From: Cryptomeria japonica
Lineage: Eukaryota; Streptophyta; Pinopsida; Cupressales; Cupressaceae
Length of the DNA: 60,000 bases
Direction of reading: 5' to 3'
NCBI RefSeq assembly: GCF_030272615.1
Contig: NC_081414.1
Location: 525,515,637-525,575,636 of the forward strand
The notes below the pieces were generated by a model that was given only the letters and a program-made list of their open reading frames with translations, did not search any database and had not been told where the DNA came from. Shown here piece by piece: positions 23,183-36,717 of the stretch (position 1 is its first letter; each line of letters opens with the position of its first letter). Position numbers and translations under genes: made by a program.

Positions 23183-26100
23183 TTGTAAGAATTGCCTCCA
23201 TTTCCCTATTTGTGACTTATGTCTGGCCATTGGCTTGCAGATGGTATGGAGTGGACTTCGTATGTCTAATGTTGTACTCATTCATCAGGGCTTATAAAGT
23301 GGAAGAGAACTGGGGCCCTGATCAATGACCAACTCCCTACAAACTCTATACCTACTAAAAAATTCTTCATAAAGGAATTTTGCAACCTTATTATCTCTAG
23401 CATGCTAGATAGCCTTAACCTCTACCCATTTGGTAGCATAATCAGTACAAACAAGGATAAAAGATTTACCATTGGAAGGTATATCTATGAGACTAATAAA
23501 GTCCATTCCCCATTTGTCAAATAGAGTGACAAACACTTGTGACTATAGAGATATCTCATCAGAATTAGTTGGCCTCCCCATTCATTGACATCTATCACAC
23601 TTCCTTGTATATTTTATGGCATCCTTGTGGAGTGTTAGACAATAATAACCAATGATTAGTATCTGCATTGATGTCCTTTTTGTAGCAAAATACCCTCCAC
23701 ATGGTTCATCATGGCAAGCATGAAGAATATCATATGCACCATCTTCTCTAACACACCTTCACATAACATGATCTGGTCCAGTGTAATATAAGCATCCTGC
23801 AATCCATGAGTATGGAAAGCTCTTTTTGACCAATAACCTTTTTCTCCTTAGGTGAGAAGTGTGGGGGAACTCTGCTTGAAACCAAATAATTAGCTATATC
23901 TGCATACCATGGTGTATAAGTACTGATGGCAGATAGGTGCTCATCTGGAAATGAGTCATCAATAAGAGGTTCATTGTTGGGTATGGCAAACCATGAAAGA
24001 AAATATGCTACTACATTTGCCTTCCCTAGTTTGTCTACTACGGTGAGATCAAATTCTTGCAAAATTAATAAACACCTGGCTAATGGCCTTGCTACCAAAG
24101 GTTTATTCGTGAGATACTATCATGGTCAGTATGAACAAACACTGGATAACCAGTGATATAATGTTTGAATTTATTTAGGGAATATACCATTGCTAACAAT
24201 TATTTTTCTGTCACAGTATAGTTCAACTCTACTCCTTGCAAGTTCTTACTGATAAAGTATATGACATGCTCACTTACTCCTTCCTTCTGGCCCAAGACAA
24301 CTCCAACATCATAGTCAGAAGCATTTGTATGAACATGGAATGAAATTTTCCAGTTAGGTCCCCGAAGGACAAGAGTTTTTGTTCAAGCATTTTAAGTGTG
24401 GAGAATGCCTTATCACAAGAATCAGTCCAATTGAAATCAACATCTTTTGTTAGTAAACCATATAAGGGTCCAACTATCTTACTAAAATCCTAAATGAATC
24501 TCCTGTAATAACCTACATGCCCCAAGAAGCTCCTTACATCTTTTCATTTTGTAGGCACCGTAAGATTTGTGACGGCTTCTATTTTAGTAGGGTCCACTTT
24601 AATGCCTGATTGAGATATATGATGGCCCAAGACTATGCCTTTTGTCATCATCATGAAGCACTTCTCGTTGTTTAAAGATAGATGATGTTCTTCACAACTT
24701 TGTAAGACCTTTTCCAAATTGGATAGGGCTTCATCAAATGTATTTCCATATGTTGGGAAATCATCCATATATATATTTCCATACTATTATGAGAAATATT
24801 AGAGAAGATGCTAATAACCGCTCTTTGAAATGTTGCAGGTGCATTGCACAATCCAAAAGGAAGAACTGAATAAGCATAAGTACCCTAAGGGTAGGTGAAG
24901 GTAGTTTTCTCTTGACCTTCAGTTGCAATCTGAATTTGATTATATCCACTAAATCCATCAAGAAAAGGAAATTATTGCTTCCCTGATAAATTATCTAATA
25001 CCTAATCAATGAAAGGTAGAGGGAAACGATCCTTTTTAGTGGTTGCATTCAGCTCCCTATAGTCAACACAAAATCTCCACTTATCTCCTCTCTTTGGTAC
25101 AATGACCAAAGGGGATACCCACTGACTATTAAAGATAGGATAAATAAATCCTACATCCAATAATTTCTGCAATTCTTGTTTAACAATCTCTCTTACTGCA
25201 GGATTTACCCTCCTCTATGGTTACCTAATTGGTTGGCTATCTTCTTTGATGTAAATTCTATGTGTACAAAGAATAGGGTCCAATCCCTTCATGTCATGAT
25301 TATCCCAAGGAAATGCATGTGGGTGGGATTTTAAAAGGTTTTCCAAATATTCTTGTTGGAGCTTAGTCAAGTTACTATTGATATTTAGGAATCTTCTTGG
25401 AGAAACTTCTAACTGCTTAGTGAATTCTATCATAGATGTTGAGCTATTACTTGGGGTCTTGACTTCATGTGGTAGAAAAGTATGTAATTGGTTTTGGAAT
25501 GCATGTTCAGAGGATGATGGCAACAACAATTGCAAGGAACATGAAAGGGAATTCTTTGTTTTAGTTCCCAACTCATAATTATTCTGGATGATTTGGGATA
25601 AGATTTTATCATCATCTTGCAATTGCAAAATATAACTTCTACCAATCATCATAAGTGTTTTAAGAGAATTGACCTCTTCAAACTCATCACCTAACTCAAG
25701 CCAAACTGGGGTATCATCTTCTTCATGAGGCTTACTTTGTGGAAAAAGAATGAGCTTTTTAGTAGTGTTACCATTTGAAATGGTCACATCTCCAAACCTG
25801 CAACCTATATAGGCATCTACAGTGGCTAGCCATGGCCTACCCAATATAACAAGAAAACCCCCCAGAGTAGCTTTAGGTGATAGAATCATGAAATATGCTG
25901 GATATTCCCAAGAATCCAAGGTAACAATAAGGTCTTCTACAACTCCATCTGGTGTAACTATTGAGCTATCAGCCAGCTATAACACAGTGGATGTAGGCCT
26001 CAAATTTGTGATGCTAAAGTTTTGCATGAGAATTTGGGTCATAACATTTATAGCAGCCCCCAAGTCTATAAGAGCATTTTTAACCAAAACCCCATTAATG

Positions 26101-26552
26101 GTTACTTCTACCATTGGATTACCTAGGTTAGAATACTTAGGAACTACTACTTTTCCCAACATGATATCTACTAATTGACCCAGTACATGAACAGTTTGGG
26201 GATCTTTCCTTTTCCTGCCTGGTTTCTTCAAACACATCTCCCTTATGGCTTTTCTGTAAATGGGTACATCCTTGATGGCTTGGAATAAGGGTATTTTAAC
26301 ATGTTTAAGATAATCTAGAAAATCAAAGGTTGGGAATTCAACAAGTTCTTTTATGACTAGTCTCTGAGGAAATGGAGGTTCTTGATCAACTATTTGTGTT
26401 GGCTCAGGTTGTCCTATTGGAGTAGACTTAGTGGCTTGAGGATGAATATTTTCTATTTGCTCTTCTTCTTTTGAGGAAATTTCAGCAATGACAGGAAAGT
26501 GAGGAACCCTCAAGTCTTCTCCTGAGTGTAGTTGCATGTTATTGATGTTCAC
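23183..26552 (-). pseudogene. Ty3/Gypsy Pol (protease, RT, RNase H, integrase), decayed
   Basis: Minus-strand domains run from right to left. Protease is 'NALIDLGAAINVM' (~26060; the usual DSGA is DLGA, so the catalytic context is altered). It is followed by 'VILGRPWLATVDA' (~25830). Reverse transcriptase has 'FPLPFID', 'FSGYNQIQIATEGQEKTTFT' and 'YMDDFPTYG' (~24760). RNase H includes 'KPLVARPLARCLLILQEFDL' (~24080). Integrase has an HHCC finger with 'HDEPCGGYFATKR' and 'CDRC' (~23590-23720), core D at 'WGMDFI' and 'DQGPQFSS', and ends in 'TPYHLQANGQ...VTNREMEAIL' at the inversion junction near 23183. Open blocks remain at 25977-26552, 25221-25919 and 24544-24768. Most stops are TAG or TAA at expected Gln, or TAG at expected Trp. 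RT before integrase assigns it to Gypsy. Confidence 0.9.
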
Positions 26553-28136
26553 AACATAAGAAGGCTATTGGATAGGGTTAGTAGAAAATGCCTGTTGTGT
26601 TTTACTATTAGGATTTGGTGTAGGCTGAGCTGGTAACTGAGTGGGTCTAGTTTCATTGGCATTTGGAGTAGCTTGTGGCAATAGGGCTTGCTGAGTAGGG
26701 GGTATAGGTGGCTACATGAAACTAGCAGATTGGTTTGGCCATTGTTGTCCTCCCCTCCATTGAGGTGATGGCTGCTAATTGCCTTGAGGTGGCTATACAT
26801 TCATATTCTGATAATTTGGCCATGAAGTTTATTGGTTTCCCCAATAATTTTGCCCATAATTTGCCCAATTGGCAGGATTTTGAGTTTGCCGGGCATTATT
26901 ATTAGCATAGGGAGTTGCATAAGGAAAATTAAAGGAAAGAGAATCTTGAGGCATACCTTGCCTTGGTGCTCATGGTCTCCTTTGTGCCACAAAGAAAACT
27001 TGTCCTTCCTCATCCTCTATTGGATGAAATTTTGGGTGCTCATGCTTTCTCTCAATGTTTAAAATCTTCTTACATATGCAATCCCTCTTTTTTTTAACCT
27101 GCAATGGGGACAATATTCAACTAACATAGCTTCTGCCTCAACATGCTTCTTATTGGCTTGAAGTGTATCCAACTATGTTGCCAAATTTTTTATAATATCA
27201 TCTTTGAAATCCTTCAACAAATGAGTTATCTCCATCCTCGAAACTATTGAATTTGCTTTTGTTGTTGTAGCTTCAGGCCTATAATTTCAGCCCTTCTTGA
27301 TAAAAGCCCTGAAGTATTTTTGACAAATCCTTTTGATTCCTTCCCATTCAACCTGAGTGATATCTCCTCCCCCTATAAGGTCAAGTGCATCAATGTGGTC
27401 CTCATTGATTCCTATTATAAAAATCAATTTCAGTGATTCTTCACTCAAAGTGTTGTGCTTGGACTTTTTGACACTGAACAAAAACCTTTCAAGATAGTCT
27501 TCTAGACTCTCATCCTCTCATTGTGTCATTCTGAAGATATCATCACTATGTTGATTAATTCCTTTGCAATAATCCTTATATTTCTCCAGAAATCTTCTCT
27601 TCATGTCATCTCAAGTATCTATTGCATCCCTACCTAAGCTCATAAACCACCTAAGAGTTGATTCTTTCAGTGTAGCAGGGAATAATTTGAGTCTATGGGC
27701 ATCAGTGGTATAGTCACAACTTCTATAAAGGATATTGAATTCAAACAAGAAGGTCTATGGGTCTTTTGTGACCAGGCCATAGAATCTAGGAAGAGAGGAG
27801 GCTGGGATTATCTTAAAGTTTGCATTGTCATGTTGGTCGGTAATAGGAATTCAAAAGTAGGGTTAGCTAGTGGTGCATTAGCTCCGCCACCTCCACCATC
27901 AGGAGCTTCCATTGGACCTTAATAAACAACCAAAGGTTGAATATTCTTTTCAGGAGGTTCAGATAAGAAATTAAGGTCTCCTTCTTCAAGTTCAAATGAG
28001 GAAGTACCATGGTTTCCTGAGTTTTTATTTCTGGGGCTTGGTCAGGATTAAGCCTTCGTGCAGCGGATTCATCTTCAATATTAGACCTAGCAGGAAGGAA
28101 TCTTCCTAGAGCTTCCCTCCTTCGGCCCCTATGCAT
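26553..28136 (-). pseudogene. Ty3/Gypsy Gag, decayed
   Basis: The ATG at 28136 begins 'MHRGRRREALGRFLPARS', about 160 bp downstream of the primer binding site. The frame shifts several times. The retrotransposon Gag core shows as fragments, with 'YLERFLFSVKKSK' and 'LKLIFIIGINEDHIDALDL' (27287-27481). A 'YCPHCRLKK' (~27100) may be part of a zinc-binding region. The C-terminal stretch is rich in Gln, Pro and Asn and runs into the protease frame. It is assigned by position and Gag-like fragments rather than by an intact domain. Confidence 0.72.
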
Positions 28137-28295
28137 GCATATTTTATCTCAATTACTAATGTACCTACACAAATTGATGGGTAATAGATTTGTGTTCGCA
28201 TTCCTAAATGATTCAAAGGTAACTATACTAAAAATATCAAACCAGAAACCTAGAAATCCTAAATCCTATATCCCCAATAGGTTCTTAGTTTGACA

Positions 28296-28316
28296 CCATC
28301 CCTGGCAACGACGCCA
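28296..28316 (-). other. Primer binding site, Gypsy
   Basis: On the minus strand TGGCGTCGTTGCCAGGGATG follows the 5' LTR after a few T/A bases. This is the TGGCGCCGTTGCCGGGGA-type site typical of Athila/Tat-group plant Gypsy elements, with C/G to T/A changes. Confidence 0.85.
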
Positions 28317-28323
28317 AAAATTT

Positions 28324-29511
28324 TGGTTCCTAATAATTCCCTAGTAATTTAGACACATGTCCTTGACTTAATGGTTCAATTCTCTGCATCATTTACTTAT
28401 CAACCTAGGAACGTATAGCTTGAAATAGGGCTACACTATATATGCACCAAGAAACTCATGAGGAATGCTAATTGAACTTAAAGATGCTAATGAAAAATTA
28501 ACAAAAAGCATGAACTTCTAATGTTATTTTACTGATATCAATATAATCTATTGCATGTGAAACTTATTCCTTCGTACAGAAAATGAACTGACTAGCTAAT
28601 AACATAATCTCGTGTTTCACTTGGCTCCAGGAAGAAACACAGAATGGAGTTTTTGTGGCTGCAGGACAATCAACTAAGAAAATTAAACAACAAAAATGGA
28701 CTACTTAATACTGCAATGAGGATGGAATGCTCCCCAAGTGGTCCCCCTTAAATGAGCTTCCAGAAACTTAACCAGATTGAAAAACTATAATAGCATTGCT
28801 AAGACATCATCTCTCAACAATAGTGATAACATAAATGAAAGCTTTTACTCTTTATTCAAGCTGTAAATCAGAGTACATTTAAACTCATAAAAGATAAAAT
28901 TTCATTACATACTCCATCTTTAAACTGATGGATTTGTAATAAATTCTATAACTAACTTATTACTCAGTCGATCCACTCCCAACAAACTAGGAGGACAACT
29001 TTTATTGAAAATAAACAAGCAGAAAGATGAATAATATCAAGACTCAATCTCTTGCACAAATATAGGGAAAAGTTCTCTCTAGATTCCCTCAACCATCAAG
29101 CACATGTTTTAAAACAAACAATTGTCTCAACTATAACTAGGAGTCTTATTATGGCATCGGTTACTGGCTTGACTGGTTCAACAATTTCCATTTGATCATG
29201 ACTGCAACTCCACGAAACATCAATAGATGTCCCTCCCTGGTCCTTAGTCTCGCTTACTAGTTGCTTACACCAAGGTTAACACGCACAAAATATATATATG
29301 CATAATATTATCTTAAAAAACATTCAATCAAACATTCTCACATTATTAATATAGATTTCTTATATCATTTATAAGGTTGTCTAATAGATAACAAAGTTCA
29401 TAAGTCAAACACAAAAAGGCTTATATCTATCACGACCACAATGTCTGAATCATGAAATGATAGTTCTAAATCAATGTAGAGTTTATATAAAAAGACCAAA
29501 AATGTGACTCA
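28324..29511 (-). mobile_element. 5' LTR of the Gypsy element (right copy)
   Basis: This 1,188-bp LTR is homologous to 13882-15092 along its length and runs TGGTTCC...GACTCA on the plus strand. The polypurine tract at the left LTR and the primer binding site at the right fix the element on the minus strand. Confidence 0.92.
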
Positions 29512-30155
29512 TTAATGCACAGAGCCTAGAGGACGAGCTAGCCCTAGAGAGAGGGTGAGTAGAGTAGGAGCGAGCCCAAGCAGAGAGTCTACAAAGAGAG
29601 ATATACAGGTTGAGATTGGAGGGAGATGCCATGAGGTTGGACTTAGAGGCATTGGCAGTGGAGAGGGATTCTCTCTGGACAGAGGCTGACACTACCTGAA
29701 AGATGTTAGAGGCAGCTCGAGGAGGGGAGATTCTATAGAACATCGAGGATCTAATGGGGGAGGTGGATAGCTTGGGAGCCAGGTTGAGCCGAGCAAAGAT
29801 AGATGTTACCCACCTCCAAAGGGAGAGGGATTTGGCATGTTGAGAATTAGAGACAAGGAAAATGATGACCCTTTTTACAGAGCTTATGGATGCACAAAGA
29901 TCTTTAGAGAGATCTCTATGGGAGGCACAATACTATCAAGGCCTTTATCAGGATGCAGTACCTCTGGATCAACGGGCTCCCACCTTTGCAAAGGGGACAC
30001 AAACTCGTCATGCCCATTCATAGACATCTAGGAAGTCAGTAGGGATGAGGGCTCCGAGACCACCTCCAACATTGAGACCTTCCAGCAAATAGGCCAATCT
30101 AGGTGCAGGAGACTACGAGAGCATATGCTACCTCTCATTTTGCGTGACACTTTGA
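29512..30155 (+). pseudogene. PMD gene copy 2, C-terminal coiled-coil part
   Basis: The reading frame resumes after the Gypsy insertion. It shows a heptad-like, Glu/Leu/Arg-rich helix ('REIYRLRLEGDAMRLDLEAL' near 29599, 'VTHLQRERDLA') and then 'LWEAQYYQGLYQDAVPLDQR', matching 'EAEYYRRHYEAVVPRDRR' in copy 3. It ends in a Pro/Arg/Ser-rich tail with a TGA near 30153-30155. Several TGA and TAG stops interrupt it. The C-terminal position and composition agree with the other two copies. Confidence 0.7.
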
Positions 30156-32530
30156 CATTTTGACCCTTCGAGGATATGATTCATTGTATTATAACTAGAC
30201 ACATTATTTTTTGATATGAGATGAGTCATGATTTTGGGTGGTGATCTATATGATGTACTCTATTGATGGACTTTTTATGGACTTTGGATCTATGTGATGA
30301 TGATTGATTATGATGGATGGTTTATTCTTTATGATGATGCATTATTAATATGCTTATGATCTAACATGTTTGTGATGCAGGCTACCTATGTGATTGTGTT
30401 TTTGTGATTTTTTGAGTATTTTATGTATGATATGCTTCTAACCTATTTTGGATGCAGCATGGATGCTCTTATGATATATATGATGTGTGTGATTTTGATG
30501 CTATAATAATTTTGGAAATGTGACGAGTATATCTAACCTATAATGTATGCATGATACAATATAGATGATGTGCGTAATGTTAATATGATGGATTTATGTA
30601 TGATCGATATGCATATGTGATTATGATATGGGATGGACACTTGATGAATATAATGAGATGAAATGATGTGCAATGATTATGATATGTTTTATTATGACAT
30701 AGTATATAAATGCATATAAAATGATAATGATATGCAAAATGACATGACTATTAATTAACTAAAATTGTTTCCTAAATTAGTTGCAATGAATCCTAATGAA
30801 TGGAAATAAATTTTAATGCAAATTACACCTAAATGATATGTAAATATATGATCCCAATATGTAAAGTGATTTAATGCAAAGAAACCCTTATGAAAATGAT
30901 TTAATTTATCATGCAATATGTACATATATGCTTAATGACATGAATGCAATGTAAAGATGGATTTTAATATGACATGTAATGTAATGATAGTGTGAATGCA
31001 AGTGAAAATGCAATGAAATGGGGATGGACTATGAGCTAATCATAATACAATGAACATGATTGGATAGAAGAACAGATGAAAAGAGGAGGGAGGAAGGGAA
31101 ATGAATAAATTAGATTCCCCAAAATAAATGAATGGAATGAATGAATGGGCTGAAGTGGGGTTTGGATTTCTTGTTGTGTAGATGTGGAGAGGAAACCTAA
31201 TTTGATTTTGCCAGGAATTATTTACATCACTGATTATAGGAATCAAGATATTGTGAATATCCAAGGCATGGACTAGACTCTCAAATAATAGATATCGGAA
31301 TGCACATAGGTTCACAAACACCATAATGATGTAAATGTGATATTGCAGGATCACATAAGAGAAACCATCAAGCATGTCATACCATAAAAGATGCCTCGGT
31401 ATATACCCACCCAAGACACAAGGATATAGAATGATCAAGGTATCCCTAGAGAGGAATAGTCATAAGACACAAAATACATTTCAAAACAACAAGACCAATC
31501 ATAAAAATGACATACACATGGCCAACTAACATCTATTACCAAGAGTAGGACTAGGATCCTGATAAAATGCCAGACATGGGAAGGATACATCTTGATGGGC
31601 AAAGGCGACTGATGGGACTAAATTAGGCAATAGAGCAAATAGAGGTGCAAGTGGATGCAAATATGGGATATCATTGCTGAGATTTGGTTAGCATGATCTG
31701 GATGCATGCTTAGGTGCGTGCAAGTCAAGAAGAAGCTTAGTTTGATGGGAAAAGCTCAGAATACGAGTGAAGCTTAGTGTGATGGGATAAAATCTCAATG
31801 TACTAGGACAATCCTTATTCAAGGTTCAAAATATATCTCGTCATCCCAGGGAGAGGGAGTAGGGATGAATGATCAAGTGTGCAGATGCGTGTGAACAACC
31901 AGGGTGAAGAGTTCCTGCACAGATAGGAAAAGGGTATGGATATGCATGAACGAAGTGTGGATGCAATGTGAAGCAATTTAGGCAGATATGAGGAGTGTCC
32001 AAATAGATGGTGAATTTGACTTATTTACCTTGATACTTGAAAATGGGTTTTCACCAAGGTACTTGCCCATAGCACCATAGAGTAGTTTTCACTGATGGAC
32101 GAATTGATTTTTCTTTACTTTTTTCCTTTTTCCTTTTTTTTTTTTGTATTTTAATGATTTTCTTGATTTTTTGAACTTTTTATTTTATTTTTGAAAACTG
32201 GCAATCTCTGAAGACTAGGCATAGAACTTCTTTAGATGCATGATGTTCACGGGCTCATCCAAAGGATCTCCTTCAGTTCGATAGGCTCCTGATCCATGCT
32301 TTGCAGTGATGACATAGGGTCCAAGACATTAGGATCAAACTTGCGTTTCTTTTCACGGTCCTGAAGATTTCTCTGATTTTCCATATTCCATTTGGAAATG
32401 CACGTCATGTGTCCCTTGTTGTTTGTTGGCACCAAGTTGGGTTTTTTCAAATTCAAAAAATCCCGCCTCCAAAGGCCCTCGCGGCACAGTTGAGGAGGGC
32501 GAGTATAATAAGAGAAATGGCTATCCATGT
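30156..32530. other. Element B interior, repeat-like and non-coding
   Basis: No supported gene. From 30180 to 31020 the sequence is dominated by 'atgatatg/gatgtgtgatt' low-complexity runs like those after PMD copy 3. A T-rich run lies at 32110-32190. A minus-strand open frame at 32247-32528 (93 codons) has no motif I recognise; its position in the interior of a minus-strand element would allow a Gag-region remnant, but I would not call it. Confidence 0.45.
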
Positions 32531-32810
32531 GGGGTCCAAATGGTATATCCTTAAACTAATTTTAATCTAAGTTCTTAAATTAATTTTATTATTAAAAATC
32601 AGTGTAAGTGTTATTAAATTAATTGTATTTTTTACTCAAATTAAAAATTCTTAAATTAATTAAATTAAGTTTATTTAAGTGGTTAAAGCAATTTAATTAA
32701 TTTATTAACTTAAATACATTAAGTTATTAAACTAATTAAATTAAATTATTAAGTTATTATATTAAATTAAATGAATTATTTTTAAAAATAATCAAATCTA
32801 ACTAAATTAA
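32531..32810. other. AT-rich non-coding spacer
   Basis: The stretch is dominated by 'ttaattaaattaa' runs, forming a transition into the telomere-like block. No gene or element end was found. Confidence 0.5.
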
Positions 32811-35800
32811 ATCCTAACCCTAAACTGATTCAAACCATACTATGAACTCTAAATGAAACTTAACACTAACCTTAAACTAGATTGAACTTTATGCATAACA
32901 CAACCAAATTAAGCCAGAACCCTAACACTAAACCAAAAAAAAAGTTAACTATAAACTGAATTTAATTGTAAACAAAAAATTATTTATAACCCTAGTTACA
33001 CTTAACCAAAGAACTACAATGAACCCTAACCATAAACCAAGCTAAGTCTAAATCATAAACTAAATCAAAACCTAATCCTAACACAAAACCAACTTGAACC
33101 TTAATTATAAATAAAATTAAACTGTAACACTAAACCAAATTAAACCCTAAACCCTAAACCTAAACCAAATCGAACATTATCTAACCCCAACCCTAATCAA
33201 AACAAATTGAACCCTAACAATTTTTTTATTTGAAGCTTAACCATATACCAAATTCAATCCTAACCCTAACTCTAAACCAAATTTAACCAAGTAACACTAT
33301 ACCAAATGGAACCATAAGCCTAAGCCAAATTCTATCCTAAACTAAATTCAAACTTAATCATTTATGAAATTGATACTAAGCCCTAAATCAAATGGAACCC
33401 TATTCCTAAACAAATTTTAACCTTACTGTTGAACATTAAATAAAACTAAACCCTAATCTTAAACCACATTATATTTTAACATAAACCAAATTGAACACTA
33501 ATTGTAAGCCTAATTGAGCCTTAACCCTAAACCAAAGTACACTATAACCCAAACTTTGAACCAAAATTAACCATAGTCCTAATCTAAATATGATGTTATA
33601 CCTTAAATCATATTGAACACTAACACTAAGCCAAATTAAATGCCAGCTAGAAAACTAATTGAATTGTAAACCAAATTGAACTGTAACACTATACCAAATT
33701 CAACCCTCACACTAAACCAGAAAAAACCCTAATCTTAACACTAAATCAAAGGGAACCCTAACCCTAAACCAAATTGAATCCAAGTCATAATCCAAATAAA
33801 ACCTTAACCCTAACTTTAAACCAAATTTTAGAACCCTAACCCTAAGTAAAATTCAACCCTTACACTACTTGTAAATAAAATTGTACCCTAACCCTAAAAG
33901 CTAAAACATAATAAAATTAAACCTAACTTTAAACCATATTGAGACCTCACACTTTAAAACAAATTGAATTATAAGCTTAACACCAAACCAAATTGAACCC
34001 CAAGCCTAAACCTAATTGAACATTCAACCAAATTGAACCTTAACCCTAAACCTAATTGAACCCTTGTCATTATTATATTAGGGTTGGTTTTTTAATTCCA
34101 ATCCTAACTCCAATTCTATATATATTCTTCACCCTAACACTAAACCAAAGTGAACCTTAACCTTAAATTTAATTAAAACCTAAAGTATACACTAAACCTA
34201 AACCCAAAATGAACCTTAACCCTAATCTTAATTCAATAGTAGACCAAATTGATTCCTAGCCCAACCCTACACCAAATTGAACCCTAGCCCTAAAATTAAA
34301 TGATATTAAACTTTACTATGAACTTAATTTATCCCTAACTATAATGCTAAAACTAAATTAAATTGAGCCTTAAATCTTACGGTAAACCAAACTAAATCCA
34401 AGCCAAACACCAAATTAAATAAACCAAATTAAACTATAACCCTACAAACCAAATTGGATATTAACCCTAACCACAAACCAAATTAAATCTTAAGGTCCTT
34501 AACACTAAACTAGATTGAACCCTAATCTTAAATAAACACTAAACCAAATTGAACCCTAATCCTAAATGAACATTAAACTAGATTGAACTATAACCCTAAA
34601 TGAAAGTGTACCCTAACCTTAACACTAAAGCAAATTGAACCCTAATCTAAAACTAAACCAAATTGAATTGTAAACAGAATTGAACTCTAACATTGTACTA
34701 AATTCCTGTACTAAACAGAATTGAACTCTAACATTGTACAAGGTTCAGGTACCTTTCAAATACCTGCTTTTACTTAATCAAAACATTGTACTAAATTCAA
34801 CCCTCAAACCAAACCAAACCAAACCCTAACACTATCACTAAACCAAAGTGAACCTTAACCCTAAATCAAACTGAATATAATCATAAGCCAAGTCAAACCT
34901 TAACCTTAATAGTAAAGCAAATTGAATTATAAACAAAAAATTATTTATAACCCTAACACTTAACCTAATTGAACCCTTGTAGTGAACCAAACTAAATCCA
35001 AATCATAAACTAAATCAAACCCTAGCCCTAACACAAAACCAAATTGAATCCTAACCCTAACTAAAATTAAATTGTAACACTAAACCAAATTAAACCCTAA
35101 ACCTAAACCAAATAGAACATTAAATCTAACCCTAACCCTAATCAAATCAAATTGAACCCTAACAAAAAATTTATTTGAACCTTAAACCTACACCAAATTC
35201 AACACTAGCCCTAACTCTAAACCAAATTGAACCAAGTAACGCAATATTAAACGAGACCCTAAGCCTAAGCCAATTTGCATCCTAAACCAAACTCAAACTT
35301 ATCTGGATATGAAATTGACCCTAGACCCGAAATCAAATCGAACTATAAACCAAATTAAAGCCAAACCATAAAACATAAACCAAAGTAAATCTTAACTATT
35401 ATCCTAATTAAGCACTAAACTAGATGAACCCTAATATTAAATAAACACTAAACCAAATTGAACCCTAATCCTAAATGAACACTAAAATAAATTGAATTGT
35501 AACCCTAACCTTAACACTAAATCAAATTGAACCCTAACCTTGAGCCAAATTAAACCTAATTCTAAAACTATACCAAATTTAATCATAAATAGAATTAAAC
35601 TCTAATACTATACCAAATTCAATCCTCACACCAAACCAAAACAAACCTTAACCTTAACAATAAACCAAATCTCATAACCTTAACCCTAAATAAAATTCAA
35701 CCCTAATGCTACTTGTAAACATAATTGTACCCTAACCCTAATAGCAAACCATTTTTTTTTAAAACCTAAATTTTAAACATATTGAACTATAACACTAAAC

Positions 35801-36560
35801 CAAATTGAAGTGTAAACAAAATTGAAATATAACCTAACTTTAAACCATATTTAACCATAACCCTCAATAAATTTCAATGTTACCGCTAATCCTAATTGAA
35901 CATTAAACCAAACTAAGTCATAATCTTAAACCATATTAAACTTTAACACTAAACCATGTTGAATGATAATTGCAAACCTAATTAAACCCTAACCCTAAAA
36001 TAAATTGCACCATATCCCAACTTTATGCCAAAATGAACTATAACCCTAAACCAAATTGAACTCTAAACTTAGCACTAAACCAAAATAAACCCTAATCTTA
36101 ATTCATATTGAACACTGACACTAAACTAAATTAAATGCTACCTGTAAAACTAATTGTATCATAAACTAAATAGAACCCTAACACTAAACCAACGTGAATC
36201 CTAACCCTAAACCAAACCAAATCTAAATCATAAACCAAATCAAACCATAACTCTAACACTAAACCAAACTTCAAAACCCTAGCCCTAAATGAAATTCAAT
36301 TATAACCCTACTTGTAAACAAAATTATACCCTAACCCTAATAGTAAAGCAAATTAAACAAAAACCCTAAACCAATTTGACATATACCCGTAACCCTAAAA
36401 TAAAATGAAACCTAGACATAAAACAAATTGAATTCTAAGTGCAAACATAATTAAGCCCTAAACTGAATTGAATTGTAACCCTTACTCTAAATAAAATTGA
36501 ACTCTAAACCTAATCTTAATTCTATCATAAATCATTTTGAAATCTACTCCTAGCACTAAA
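32811..36560. repeat. Degenerate telomere-like (AACCCTAA) interstitial repeat block
   Basis: About 3.75 kb consists of decayed AACCCTAA/AACCCTAAACC units, the complement of the plant telomere repeat TTTAGGG, interspersed with 'aaaccaaattgaa'. Short stretches of correct telomere repeat survive (for example near 33150, 33190 and 35120). Period and spelling are irregular, so this is old, strongly mutated interstitial repeat rather than a chromosome end. It has no coding potential. Confidence 0.9.
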
Positions 36561-36717
36561 ATAAACTACCAATTTGAGCCTTAACCACATATCAATTATA
36601 AAATAATTCATTCTTTAAAGTTTATTTAAATACTTAATTAGAAAAAAATATTGGATTTAAAAATTAATAAATATTTCTTTATTTAAATTCGTTTTAGTTA
36701 TTTTTGTGAATGCTACT

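Noticed and set aside
32811-36560. True chromosome end
   Set aside because: Repeats are heavily degenerate and flanked on both sides by retrotransposon sequence.
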